Shown here: piece by piece, positions 43,329 through 52,474 of the stretch
Numbering within the stretch: position 1 is the first letter of the stretch
Layout of the letters: every line of letters starts with the position of its first letter
Assembly: GCF_000332315.1 (NCBI RefSeq)
Contig: NZ_KB235941.1
Location: 3,360 to 58,541, forward strand
From: Prochlorothrix hollandica PCC 9006 = CALU 1027
Lineage (GTDB): Bacteria > Cyanobacteriota > Cyanobacteriia > Prochlorotrichales > Prochlorotrichaceae
DNA: 55,182 nucleotides
Reading direction: 5' to 3'
The notes under the pieces: model-generated
Told to the model about the DNA's origin: nothing
The model's input: the letters and a program-made list of their open reading frames with translations, nothing else
Database searches by the model: none
Position numbers and translations under genes: made by a program

Positions 43329-46300
43329 ATGGACAGCCTCTTCCTCAACCGTCTCTACAGTCCCGATCGCCCCGTCATCGTCCTGGATGGGGCCATGGGC
43401 ACCAATCTACAAACCCAAAACCTCACCGCTGAAGACTTTGGGGGCGCTGACTATGAAGGCTGTAACGAGTATTTGGTGATTACGAAACCGGAAGCGGTCA
43501 AAATCGTACACCGGGACTTTCTGGCAGCGGGGGCCGATGTCATTGAAACCGACACATTTGGGGGCAGCACCTTTGTGCTGGCGGAATATGGCCTGGAGGA
43601 TCGGGCCTATGAGTTGAACCATGCCGCCGCTGTGCTGGCGCGGGAGTGTGCCGCTGAATTCAGCACCCCGGAAAAACCCCGCTTTGTGGCCGGTTCCATC
43701 GGTCCAGGCACCAAACTGCCCACCCTGGGCCACATCGACTATGACACCCTCCACGCCGCCCTGATTCCCCAAATCGAAGGGTTGATGGATGGGGGGGTGG
43801 ACTTGATGTTGGTGGAAACCTGCCAAGATGTGTTGCAAATTAAAGCGGCTTTGAACGCGATCGAAACCGTCTTTGCCGCCAAAGGGCGACGCTTGCCCCT
43901 GATGGTATCCGTCACCATGGAACAAACCGGCACCATGTTGGTGGGGTCTGACATCAGCGCCGTGGTCTCGATCCTGGAACCCTATCCCATCAATATCCTG
44001 GGGCTAAACTGCGCCACCGGACCCGACTTGATGATGGATCACATTCAGTATTTGACGGAAAACGCCCCCTTTGTCATTTCCTGCGTGCCCAATGCCGGAC
44101 TGCCGGAAAACGTGGGTGGCCAAGCCCACTACAAGCTCACCCCCCTAGAGCTACGCATGGCCCTGTTGCGGTTTGTGGAAGGGATGGGGGTGCAGATCAT
44201 TGGAGGCTGCTGTGGCACCCGCCCCAGCCACATCAAAGCCCTGGCGGACATGGCCCAGGATCTCCAACCCAAAGCCCGCCCGGTGCGCATTCCCTTCACC
44301 CCCTCCCCCGCCACCGGCAGCCCCGCCTCCCCCCGAACCCTGTTGAACTATGTCCCCGCCGCCGCCTCCATCTACTCTGCCCAACCCTATGAGCAGGACA
44401 ATTCCTTTTTAATCATCGGGGAGCGCTTAAATGCCAGTGGTTCCAAAAAATGCCGGGACTTACTGGTGGCGGAAGACTGGGATGGGCTGGTGTCCCTCGC
44501 CAAGGAACAGGTGAAGGAAGGTGCCCATATTCTCGACGTGAACGTTGATTATGTGGGGCGGGATGGGGAAAAGGATATGCATGAACTGGTGTCCCGGGTG
44601 GTCACCAATGTCACCTTGCCCCTGATGCTGGACTCCACAGAATGGACGAAAATGGAGGCCGGTTTAAAGGTGGCCGGGGGCAAGTGTTTGCTCAACTCCA
44701 CCAACTACGAAGATGGGGATGAACGCTTTTTTAAGGTCTTAGAACTGGCCAAAATCTACGGCGCGGGGGTGGTGGTGGGCACCATTGATGAGGACGGCAT
44801 GGCCCGCACAGCCCAAAAGAAATTTGAAATTGCCCAGCGGGCCTATGGGGATGCGTTGGCCTATGGCATTCCCGCCCACGAATTGTTTTATGATCCCCTG
44901 GCTCTGCCCATTTCCACGGGCATTGAAGAAGACCGGGTTAATGGTCGGGAAACCATGGAATCGATCCGCTTAATTCGGGAGAATTTGCCGGGGGTTCATA
45001 TTATTTTAGGGGTCTCTAATATTTCCTTTGGCTTAAATCCTGCTGCCCGTATTGCTTTAAATTCCGTCTTTTTACATGATGCCATGGCGGTGGGGTTGGA
45101 TGGGGCCATTGTCAGTGCCGCCAAGATTCTGCCCCTGTCCAAGATTGAACCCGATCACCAGACGATCTGCCGGGATTTAATCTACGATCGCCGAGGCTTC
45201 GAGGGAGATATTTGCACCTATGATCCCCTCACCAAACTGACCCAATTATTCGAGGGAGTCAGCACCAAAGACACCCGATCGACGGCTTCCTTAGCCAGCC
45301 TGCCCATCGATGAACGCCTCAAACAACACATTATTGATGGGGAACGCATTGGTCTCACTGATGCCCTGAACCTGGCCCTAGAAAGCCATCCTCCCCTGAC
45401 CATTATTAATACCTTTTTGCTGGATGGCATGAAGGTGGTGGGGGAACTGTTTGGGTCGGGCCAAATGCAATTGCCCTTTGTGCTGCAATCGGCGGAAACC
45501 ATGAAAGCAGCGGTGGCCCACCTGGAACCCTACATGGAAAAAGAGGAGGGCGACGATAACGCCAAGGGCACCTTCTTAATTGCCACGGTCAAGGGAGATG
45601 TCCATGACATTGGCAAAAATTTGGTGGATATTATCCTTACCAATAATGGCTATCGGGTCATTAATTTGGGCATTAAACAGTCCGTGGATAACATCATCGC
45701 AGCCTATCGGGAACACCCCGTAGATTGCATTGCTATGAGTGGCCTGTTGGTGAAATCCACCGCTTTTATGAAGGATAACCTGGAGCGCTTTAATACCGAA
45801 GGCATTACGGTACCAGTAATTTTGGGGGGGGCGGCCTTAACCCCCAAATTTGTTAACCAGGATTGCCAAGGGGTCTATAACGGCCAGGTCATTTACGGGA
45901 AAGATGCCTTTGCCGATCTCCATTTCATGGATAAGCTGATGCCTGCTAAAAAGGCGGGAGAGTGGGACGATCGCCAGGGCTTCCAGGGGGATCCGGTGCT
46001 AGCTGCCCCGATCGCCGCCCCCCCTGACCAGCCTGGGCAACCCAGCGATCCAGAGATCACCGAGGAATTTGGGGAAGAGGATACCCGGCGATCGGAGTTC
46101 GTCACCCTGGATCTGGAGCGGCCCACGCCCCCCTTTTGGGGTAGCCAAATCCTCCAAGGTGCAGCGATTCCCCTGGAGGAAGTCTTTGGCTATTTGGATC
46201 TCCAAGCACTGTTTGTGGGGCAATGGCAATTCCGCAAACCCAAGGATCAATCGCGGGAGGATTATGATGCCTTTATCGCGGAAAAAGTGCAGCCCATTTT

Positions 46301-46925
46301 GACAGAATGGAAAACCCGAATCCTGGCGGAAAACCTGCTGCAACCCCAGGTGGTTTACGGTTACTTTCCCTGCCAATCCCTGGGCAACAGTTTGCTGATT
46401 TATGCCAGCCCTGAGGACACCACCACCCCGATCGCCACCTTTCAGTTTCCCCGCCAAAAACAAAACCGTCGCCTCTGTATTGCCGACTTCTTTGCACCCC
46501 AGGACTCGGGCCAGGTGGATGTCTTCCCCATGCAGGCGGTGACCGTGGGCCAAGGGGCCACCGACTTCGCCAACACCCTCTTTGGGGGCGATCGCTACAG
46601 TGACTACCTCTATTTCCATGGCATGGCAGTACAGGTCGCAGAGGCCATGGCGGAGTGGGTTCATGCCCGCATTCGCCGGGAATTAGGCTATGGACACCTG
46701 GAACCCGCCACCATCCGCGATGTGCTGCAACAACGGTACCAAGGCTCCCGCTATAGCTTCGGTTATCCCGCTTGCCCCAATATCCTCGATCAGTACACCC
46801 AGCTTGACCTGCTGGAGACCGATCGCATTGGTCTCCACATGGACGACAGCGAGCAACTGGAACCGGAGCAGTCCACCACGGCCATCATCACCTACCACCC
46901 CGCCGCCAAATACTTCAGCGCCTAA
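43329..46925 (+). CDS. metH: Cobalamin-dependent methionine synthase
   Basis: The product is 1198 residues with all four modules. Residues ~1-320 bind homocysteine, with zinc ligands Cys228 (LNCATGPD), Cys294 and Cys295 ([10 protein letters not shown]). Residues ~355-640 are the methyltetrahydrofolate-binding barrel ([27 protein letters not shown]). Residues ~650-890 bind cobalamin, His759 in [12 protein letters not shown] being the lower axial ligand. The final ~270 residues are the reactivation domain that binds S-adenosylmethionine ([22 protein letters not shown]). It makes methionine from homocysteine. Monocistronic. Confidence 0.97.
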   Translation: MDSLFLNRLYSPDRPVIVLDGAMGTNLQTQNLTAEDFGGADYEGCNEYLVITKPEAVKIVHRDFLAAGADVIETDTFGGSTFVLAEYGLEDRAYELNHAAAVLARECAAEFSTPEKPRFVAGSIGPGTKLPTLGHIDYDTLHAALIPQIEGLMDGGVDLMLVETCQDVLQIKAALNAIETVFAAKGRRLPLMVSVTMEQTGTMLVGSDISAVVSILEPYPINILGLNCATGPDLMMDHIQYLTENAPFVISCVPNAGLPENVGGQAHYKLTPLELRMALLRFVEGMGVQIIGGCCGTRPSHIKALADMAQDLQPKARPVRIPFTPSPATGSPASPRTLLNYVPAAASIYSAQPYEQDNSFLIIGERLNASGSKKCRDLLVAEDWDGLVSLAKEQVKEGAHILDVNVDYVGRDGEKDMHELVSRVVTNVTLPLMLDSTEWTKMEAGLKVAGGKCLLNSTNYEDGDERFFKVLELAKIYGAGVVVGTIDEDGMARTAQKKFEIAQRAYGDALAYGIPAHELFYDPLALPISTGIEEDRVNGRETMESIRLIRENLPGVHIILGVSNISFGLNPAARIALNSVFLHDAMAVGLDGAIVSAAKILPLSKIEPDHQTICRDLIYDRRGFEGDICTYDPLTKLTQLFEGVSTKDTRSTASLASLPIDERLKQHIIDGERIGLTDALNLALESHPPLTIINTFLLDGMKVVGELFGSGQMQLPFVLQSAETMKAAVAHLEPYMEKEEGDDNAKGTFLIATVKGDVHDIGKNLVDIILTNNGYRVINLGIKQSVDNIIAAYREHPVDCIAMSGLLVKSTAFMKDNLERFNTEGITVPVILGGAALTPKFVNQDCQGVYNGQVIYGKDAFADLHFMDKLMPAKKAGEWDDRQGFQGDPVLAAPIAAPPDQPGQPSDPEITEEFGEEDTRRSEFVTLDLERPTPPFWGSQILQGAAIPLEEVFGYLDLQALFVGQWQFRKPKDQSREDYDAFIAEKVQPILTEWKTRILAENLLQPQVVYGYFPCQSLGNSLLIYASPEDTTTPIATFQFPRQKQNRRLCIADFFAPQDSGQVDVFPMQAVTVGQGATDFANTLFGGDRYSDYLYFHGMAVQVAEAMAEWVHARIRRELGYGHLEPATIRDVLQQRYQGSRYSFGYPACPNILDQYTQLDLLETDRIGLHMDDSEQLEPEQSTTAIITYHPAAKYFSA

Positions 46926-46955
46926 CCGGTTCCCGTTTACCAACAACCCAACCGA

Positions 46956-47892
46956 TCACCACCCCATGGGCAATTCGGGGTCCGGTAAGGGTTCTGCCTG
47001 GGGCGATCGCACCTGGGTTTCTTGATCCAGCACCGCGATCGCCCGCTGGTAGTGGCCCTCCGCTTCCTCCAAGGAATCGCCAATACTGGTGAGACCTACC
47101 TTGCCAAACTCCGATAAACAGCCCATTAAGTGGAAAATTGTCCCGGTTTTGGTGCTGCTGTCAAAATGCAACTGGTGCAGGGTCACCATTTCGATCAAAT
47201 CCTCCGGCAGTAAGCCCCGGTACTGGATCTGCTGGAGGTTATCAGTGGCCACATAAAACTTGCCTTGGCCCGTTTGGGTATAAAACCCCCCATCAGCCCG
47301 GTTATAGTGGCCATTGGTCAAATACTTCAGGGCCATAAAGGGGTGGGTGGTGCCCCCCTTGCGCAGGTTGATCTCGATGGCTTGGGCGCTCCACGAAGCA
47401 GGTCATCAGCGATCGATCGGGGCGCAGGGCATTGGCGATGCGTTGCACCAGGCGGGTCCTTTGGAGAATTTTTTGGGTGAGGGGCTGAATGGAATTGTCA
47501 TAAATCGACAGCAACAGCAACCGGTTGCGGGCATGGGAAAAGGGAATGCCCGGTAACAGTTGCAGGTAATAGTCCACCACCATGGGGGGCAGGGGCTGGG
47601 ACGTGACATAAATCAAGCGGGTGTGGGGATTCCGCAACTGGATCAGCTCACACAGCATCCGCTCTTCATAGTGCAAAACCCCCTGCACCTTGGTCAGTTC
47701 CCGCACCGCCAAACTAATGGAGGGAATCACCAAGATGTCCCGCGATGCCTCCGTCTGGAAGTCCAATAGGGGATTATTGCGCAATTGCTGTTGCAGGGCG
47801 TGGAAGGGATCGCCCCCTGTTCCTCCCCCCAATCCGGGTAACGGAGGGAACCGATCCTCCGATACTGGCCCATCCCACTGCCCCAAACCCAT
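46956..47892 (-). pseudogene. PGM1-like ATP-grasp peptide ligase, centre deleted
   Basis: Two frames carry the ends of one family. The 5' part (47892 to about 47395) codes DILVIPSISLAVRELTKVQG, YEERMLCELIQLRNPHTRLI, VDYYLQLLPGIPFSHARNRL and RPDRSLMTCF. The 3' part (about 47390 to 46956) codes AIEINLRKGGTTHPFMALKY, LTNGHYNRADGGFY and VTLHQLHFDSSTKTGTIFHL. In relatives of peptide ligase PGM1 these flank a ~200-residue ATP-grasp centre, which is missing here, and the joint is out of frame. The remaining ends are well conserved, so the loss looks recent. Confidence 0.85.
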
Positions 47893-48020
47893 GGTTCGCT
47901 CCCCTTGGCGATATCTCCCCTAGCTTCCCCAGCCTAAATCCCCACGGGCCTTGAATCAACTAACCCAAGCCCCCCCAGGAACTCGCAGTAGTTTATGGTC
48001 ACACAACCCTTTTGCCAGTG

Positions 48021-48044
48021 GTGCGTTACGCTATGCTAACGCAC
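48021..48044. repeat. GTGCGTTA hairpin repeat
   Basis: GTGCGTTA and TAACGCAC form an 8-bp perfect stem with CCCTAC after it. This is a small hairpin of a kind often dispersed in bacterial genomes; only one copy is in this window. Confidence 0.5.
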
Positions 48045-48087
48045 CCTACAAGATCGGAGATCGCTTATCACAACCCTACCCTGAATG

Positions 48088-48250
48088 ATTGTCACCAACC
48101 CCGCGCTAAAGCGACGGGGCTTGTCGAAAGCTAAAGCCAATAGCGGGAAGCAAGCGTAAGTGGGACTAGACAACGGCTGAAAAGCCAATTTGAATTAGCT
48201 GAAGGTGGCACTTCAAAAGACGTTACGGGCACCTCCCTAACCTGTATCCT
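48088..48250. mobile_element. Possible IS200/IS605-type end remnant
   Basis: A hairpin CCCCG-CGCTAAAGCG-CGGGG followed by CTTGTCGAAAGC resembles the right ends of IS605-type elements (compare GGGGAGCATGTCAAG at 24846-24860). Another hairpin, CCGTCCTAAAAGGACGG, at 48452-48468 resembles the left ends. A MITE lies between. The assignment is weak. Confidence 0.35.
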
Positions 48251-48256
48251 CTCTGC

Positions 48257-48359
48257 TACAGCAACCCTAAATCAGTTGTAAGGATCTCGACGGCTGAAAC
48301 TCTTGGTGTGGTGTGCCCCCGGAGGGGGCACACCACACGACCCATTTAGGACTGCTGTA
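48257..48359. repeat. TA-flanked palindromic MITE, copy 9 (103 bp)
   Basis: TACAGCAACCCTAAAT to ATTTAGGACTGCTGTA with an intact GTGCCCCCGGAGGGGGCAC hairpin. It lies 160 bp upstream of the AlbA-like gene. Confidence 0.85.
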
Positions 48360-48518
48360 GTCAAAGTCGAAGGGATTTATACATAGGTTTTTCTGGTTTC
48401 CTAGGCTTATCGCCATTCAAAAAACCAGTCCCTTAACGGGAATTGTAAAGCCGTCCTAAAAGGACGGAGTTTCTACCCACATTTTCTGATGAGTCAGGAG
48501 AACTTTCAAGATTGATGC

Positions 48519-49709
48519 ATGGATGATCAAGAGCTGACGGCACTTCTCGGTGATCTTGAATCTGATAGAGTTGAACGTAAAGCGTCAACTTCAGATGGTA
48601 AAAAAATAAGACAGGCAATTTGTGCCTTCGCTAACGATCTACCCAACCACAAAAAGTCTGGAGTTCTTTTTGTAGGCGTTAAGGATAATGGCACCTGCGC
48701 CAACTTGTCGATTACAGATGAGCTGCTCCTGAGCCTTTCCAGCATACGCTCTGAAGGAAAAATCTTGCCATTTCCGGTATTGCAAGTTAACAAACGTATT
48801 CTAGATGGCTGTGAATTGGCAGTCGTTATTGTCGAGCCATCAGATGCTCCTCCCGTTAGATTCGACGGACGGACTTATATTCGAGTTGGCCCTAGACGCG
48901 CAACCGCCACACCTGAAGAAGAACGTCGCCTTAATGAAAAAAGACGCGCAAGAGACCTACCTTTTGATTTACAATCACTGCCCTCGACTAGCCTTGCTGA
49001 TCTTAACTTAGAGTTCTTTCAACAATCTTATTTGCCTGTTACCCTGGCTCCAGATGTATTAGAGGAAAACCAGCGCTCCCTTGACCAGCAACTGGCCTCA
49101 GCCCGTTTTACTACTCCTCCACCAGAGTCTTGCCCCACAGTTTTAGGAATTCTGACCATTGGTAAAGAACCTAGGTTCTTTGTTCCTGGCCACTATGTTC
49201 AGTTTTTAAGAGTAGATGGTACTGAGTTGGGCGATCCCATTAAAGATCAAAAGGAAATCAGTGGCTCATTGTTGGATATTCTGCGAATCCTAGATGAAAC
49301 ATTACAAATCAATATTGCGACTGCCTCTGATATTACTCGTCAGAGTCTGGAAATACAGCAACCAGACTATCCGATCCAAGCCCTACAACAGCTTGCTAGA
49401 AATGCTGTGATGCACCGATCCTATGAACAAACGAATGCTCCCGTTAAGGTGTATTGGTTTAACGATCGCATTGAAATCCAAAATCCAGGGGGATTATTTG
49501 GTCAAGTTAATCAAGCCAATTTTGGTCAAGGTGGCACAGATTACCGTAATCCTCACCTCGCTGGGGTGATGAAAGATTTAGGCTACGTGCAGCGTTTTGG
49601 TTATGGCATACCCACTGCTAAACGTGCATTGGAAAGAAATGGTAACCCTCCCCCGGAATTCTCTTTAGATGACACGTTTACATCAGTCATTATTAGGAGC
49701 AAGCCATGA
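48519..49709 (+). CDS. AlbA_2 (Schlafen-like) DNA-binding / ATP-binding protein
   Basis: The product is 396 residues. Residues ~10-125 are an AlbA_2 domain (DLESDRVERKASTSDGKKIR, FANDLPNHKKSGVLFVGVKD, RTYIRVGPRRATATPEEERR), found in Schlafen-type proteins and bacterial regulators. The C-terminal ~140 residues resemble the HATPase_c_4 domain of RecG-like regulators (ALQQLARNAVMHRSYEQTNA, FNDRIEIQNPGGLFGQVNQA, RNPHLAGVMKDLGYVQRFGY, GIPTAKRAL). The family is often called a putative transcriptional regulator, and many members sit in defence islands. It is AT-richer than the core and its stop overlaps the ATG of the ParA-like gene by 4 bp. Confidence 0.85.
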   Translation: MDDQELTALLGDLESDRVERKASTSDGKKIRQAICAFANDLPNHKKSGVLFVGVKDNGTCANLSITDELLLSLSSIRSEGKILPFPVLQVNKRILDGCELAVVIVEPSDAPPVRFDGRTYIRVGPRRATATPEEERRLNEKRRARDLPFDLQSLPSTSLADLNLEFFQQSYLPVTLAPDVLEENQRSLDQQLASARFTTPPPESCPTVLGILTIGKEPRFFVPGHYVQFLRVDGTELGDPIKDQKEISGSLLDILRILDETLQINIATASDITRQSLEIQQPDYPIQALQQLARNAVMHRSYEQTNAPVKVYWFNDRIEIQNPGGLFGQVNQANFGQGGTDYRNPHLAGVMKDLGYVQRFGYGIPTAKRALERNGNPPPEFSLDDTFTSVIIRSKP

Positions 49710-50728
49710 CCCCACCCATTCTTGCCTTCTTCAACAATAAAGGAGGAGTTGGAAAAACATCCCTCGTCTATCATTTAGCTTGGATGTATTTTGATCTAGG
49801 CTTAAAAGTGATAGCAGCCGATTTAGATCCTCAAGCTAACTTAACAGCGGCTTTTCTAGATGAAGATCGATTGGAAGAAATCTGGGAAGGTGGTAATACT
49901 GACAGCTATAATACTATCTTTCGATGCGTCAAGCCCTTATTAAGTGGTATCGGCGATATTGCAACTCCAAATCTAGAGAAAATAGAAGATGGATTAAGCC
50001 TTTTAATTGGCGACTTACAGCTTTCTGGGTTTGAAGATGAATTGTCCTCCCAGTGGTCTGATTGCCTCGATCGCAAAGAACGAGCTTTCAGGGTTATCTC
50101 TGCTTTTTGGCGAGTTTTAAGTCAATCAGCTTCTGTGGATAGTGCCGATGATAGTGCTGACGTTATTTTGGTTGATTTAGGACCTAACTTAGGAGCACTT
50201 AACCGAGCGGCCCTGATTGCCTCGGACTACGTTATCGTTCCTCTCTCACCCGATCTTTTCTCCTTACAGGGACTCAAGAACCTGGGTCCAACCGTAAGAC
50301 GTTGGCGAGGAGAATGGCAGGAGCGTCTTCCTAAAAACCCAGTCCTAGACCTTGCACTACCACCAGGGAAAATGCAACCCATTGGTTACGTTATTCTCCA
50401 GCATGGTGTTCGATTTGATCGCCCTGTAAAAGCATTTCAACGATGGATCGAGCGAATTCCACATACTTACAATACTGAAGTTATTCAAAGACAAGGTGAA
50501 ATTATCTCGACTCCAGCAAGAGATCCAAATCGATTAGCGTTACTGAAACACTATCAAAGCTTAATGCCAATGGCCCAAGAGTCCCATAAACCCATTTTTC
50601 ATCTTAAACCGGCTGATGGGGCGATCGGTTCTCACATCTCTGCGGTTAGAGATGTCTATCAGGACTTTAAAGCGCTGGCTCAGGAGATTGCCGATCGCAC
50701 TGAACTCCTATTGCCTGACTCTCCATAA
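49706..50728 (+). CDS. ParA/MinD-type P-loop ATPase
   Basis: The product is 340 residues. The deviant Walker A motif KGGVGKTS is at residues 12-19, the switch DLDPQ at 39-43 and Walker B-like VILVDLGPNLGALNRAALIA near 152-171. The C-terminus (FDRPVKAFQRWIERIPHTYN, EIADRTELLLPD) is longer than in minimal ParA. ParA ATPases move DNA or protein cargo along the nucleoid. There is no parB-like gene or centromere-like array here, so plasmid partition is unlikely. The ATGA overlap with the AlbA-like gene implies one functional unit. Confidence 0.88.
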   Translation: MTPPILAFFNNKGGVGKTSLVYHLAWMYFDLGLKVIAADLDPQANLTAAFLDEDRLEEIWEGGNTDSYNTIFRCVKPLLSGIGDIATPNLEKIEDGLSLLIGDLQLSGFEDELSSQWSDCLDRKERAFRVISAFWRVLSQSASVDSADDSADVILVDLGPNLGALNRAALIASDYVIVPLSPDLFSLQGLKNLGPTVRRWRGEWQERLPKNPVLDLALPPGKMQPIGYVILQHGVRFDRPVKAFQRWIERIPHTYNTEVIQRQGEIISTPARDPNRLALLKHYQSLMPMAQESHKPIFHLKPADGAIGSHISAVRDVYQDFKALAQEIADRTELLLPDSP

Positions 50729-50734
50729 CTCTTG

Positions 50735-50831
50735 GGCACCTCGAAAAATCCACATTTTCGCCCAGTGACCCACGTAAGAATCAGGCTTGTGGCGGGCGGC
50801 GAAGCCGCCCGCCACAATTAATCGAGGTGCC
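50735..50831. repeat. MITE with GGCACCTCGA ends and 6-bp duplication
   Basis: A perfect 10-bp inverted repeat (GGCACCTCGA / TCGAGGTGCC) bounds 97 bp. CTCTTG flanks both sides (50729-50734 and 50832-50837). The centre has a GC-rich palindrome (GTGGCGGGCGGC / GCCGCCCGCCAC). Inserted just after the ParA-like gene. A solo end is at 35224. Confidence 0.8.
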
Positions 50832-50837
50832 CTCTTG

Positions 50838-51130
50838 AACCCGAATTAAAGTCCCTTAACGAATGGGAGGAGGCTACTAATGGGGGCAGGCTGCGCCGCC
50901 GCCCCCTACAAGCCTGATTCCCACTTTGGCACCGGGACAAGACCGGGAACTAGGCAAGGTGCCCTTGAGGGTTTGGGCGATCGGGCGATCGAGGATCCAT
51001 GAGGGGTCTGTGCGAACCAGAGAGTTCAGCAGCGTGGGAGGGTACCGCCCTTGTCAAGGGGGAACCCAGCCAACAGAATGGGGACAGGACTGCTTGATCA
51101 TCACCACTACCCCTAACCACGGGACAACGG
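50838..51130. other. Intergenic, no gene seen
   Basis: GC-rich stretch with a GGGGGCAGGCTGCGC / GCCGCCCCC pairing near 50882-50907. No open frame looks real. It forms the boundary between the AT-rich AlbA-ParA island and the core genome. Confidence 0.35.
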
Positions 51131-51958
51131 GTGCCCCCCACCATGGAAGACATCACCTTACCCTTTGTGCAGCAGGCCCAAGGCGGTAGCATTTTTAGTC
51201 TTTTGCCAGAAGAAGCCCAAACCTGGGTGGATACCCTCTCCTGGCGAGAGCGGCGCTATGTTTTATCCCTCTGCCATCTGCTGTGCGCCGCCCCCATGGA
51301 GTCCCAGGCTGAGTTTCTGGATGACTTCACCGCCGATGGTTTATTGGCCCGGATGCTCAGCGATCGCGACACCAAGCAGCAGGTGGAATACTACCTGCGC
51401 CAATTCCGTGTGGAAACGGCCCTTGATCAAACCACCCTCCGGCACTACATTTACCAGCTCTATCTCCACTCCGCCCAAGACTCCCGCCGCCAACCCACCC
51501 ATTACCTGGAATCCGCCCTGCGTTTGGTCATCAACCGCCAGCGCCATCACCATGTTTTAAGTTATGTGCTGGGCTTTGAAATCCTCAAAATCATGTTTCG
51601 CATGAGTTGGAGTCAACATGAGCGGCTGTATCAACTGCAACGCAACCAGGAGGATTTTCTCCGCACCTACATTCGCCCCATCCAAAAGGCCCACCACCTC
51701 AACCGGGTCATTACCCCCAACACCGGCGGATTCTTCTCCCGTCGCTCTTATTTCATCCAACAACCCGACCTCTCCGGTCGCCGCTTAGTGGAATTGACCA
51801 TGGCCACTTTCACCGCTGATAGTGTCATTGATCTAGGGTTTTCCATTATTCGCCACGAACAATCCTTTCATTTTGACTATGAGCACATCTACCGCTTAGA
51901 ACAGGACGGGGCGATCCAGGCAGATGAACTACTATCGGATCAGTTGGGGGAATTGTAG
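51131..51958 (+). CDS. Helical hypothetical protein, probably cyanobacterial
   Basis: The product is 275 residues. An ATG at 51143 (MEDITLPFVQQAQGG) is an alternative start. The sequence is largely helical and rich in Arg, His, Gln and Tyr: ERRYVLSLCHLLCAAPMESQ, DTKQQVEYYLRQFRVETALD, YLESALRLVINRQRHHHVLS, and a C-terminal GRRLVELTMATFTADSVIDL. There is no signal peptide, membrane helix or catalytic motif. I do not recognise a named family. Base composition matches the core genome. Confidence 0.6.
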   Translation: MPPTMEDITLPFVQQAQGGSIFSLLPEEAQTWVDTLSWRERRYVLSLCHLLCAAPMESQAEFLDDFTADGLLARMLSDRDTKQQVEYYLRQFRVETALDQTTLRHYIYQLYLHSAQDSRRQPTHYLESALRLVINRQRHHHVLSYVLGFEILKIMFRMSWSQHERLYQLQRNQEDFLRTYIRPIQKAHHLNRVITPNTGGFFSRRSYFIQQPDLSGRRLVELTMATFTADSVIDLGFSIIRHEQSFHFDYEHIYRLEQDGAIQADELLSDQLGEL

Positions 51959-52136
51959 GAACTGGGAAAGTAGGTCTTAACCAGTCGTTCCTAAGCAGTC
52001 GTTCCCCATCGGATACCACCCCCGCTCACGGTTTAGGATTGGCTCAAACCATCCATAACAATCCATGGCAAAACCCTTTCTCCGTTGCCATCCCTTCGTA
52101 CAATGAACCAGAACACCCGATCGGTCAGGGACTCGG

Positions 52137-52326
52137 CTGAGTGACCAACAAAACTGGCCAGAACTCAACCCCAGCAGCCGGGTCAGGAACCCTAATCCCT
52201 AAGCTGACCAAAACCCGGTAGGGGCGTGGTTTCCGCGCCCAAGGCAGCATTGGATGCTGCATCTTTATGTCAGTCAGCATGTCAGTCAGCCTGTCAGCCA
52301 GCATGTCAGCCAGCATGTCAGCCAGC
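52137..52326. repeat. Compound repeat, inverted copy 3
   Basis: Read on the minus strand: TGACTGACA-like units (52262-52326, 12-bp array of CAGCATGTCAGC type) are followed by CTGCCTTGGGCGCGGAAACC, ACGCCCCTACCGGG and a tail with GGGGTTGAGTTCTGG. It parallels the copies at 22211 and 41793/42236. Confidence 0.65.
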
Positions 52327-52369
52327 CAGGGAACCCGGTCAGGGACGAGACTCGAACCTGGGGTAGCTC

Positions 52370-52418
52370 CCCTGCCAGTAAATCCCCTGCCAGTCGCTCC
52401 CCTGCCAGTCTAGACCAG
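52370..52418. repeat. Short array of 15-16 bp CCCCTGCCAGT units
   Basis: Three units of CCCCTGCCAGTnnnT about 57 bp upstream of the thiG start, the remaining spacer being GC-rich. Confidence 0.7.
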
Positions 52419-52474
52419 TCCCCTACCCTGGCGTAGCAACACCCTTCACCACCCTCGGCACGAGAACCCACACC

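Noticed and set aside
49706-50728. Plasmid partition locus.
   Set aside because: Only the ATPase is present; no parB-like gene or iterated centromere-like site flanks it.
52340-52390. tRNA-like GGTTCGAGTC on the minus strand (reverse of GACTCGAACC).
   Set aside because: The five bases on each side do not pair as a T stem and no anticodon or acceptor stem fits.
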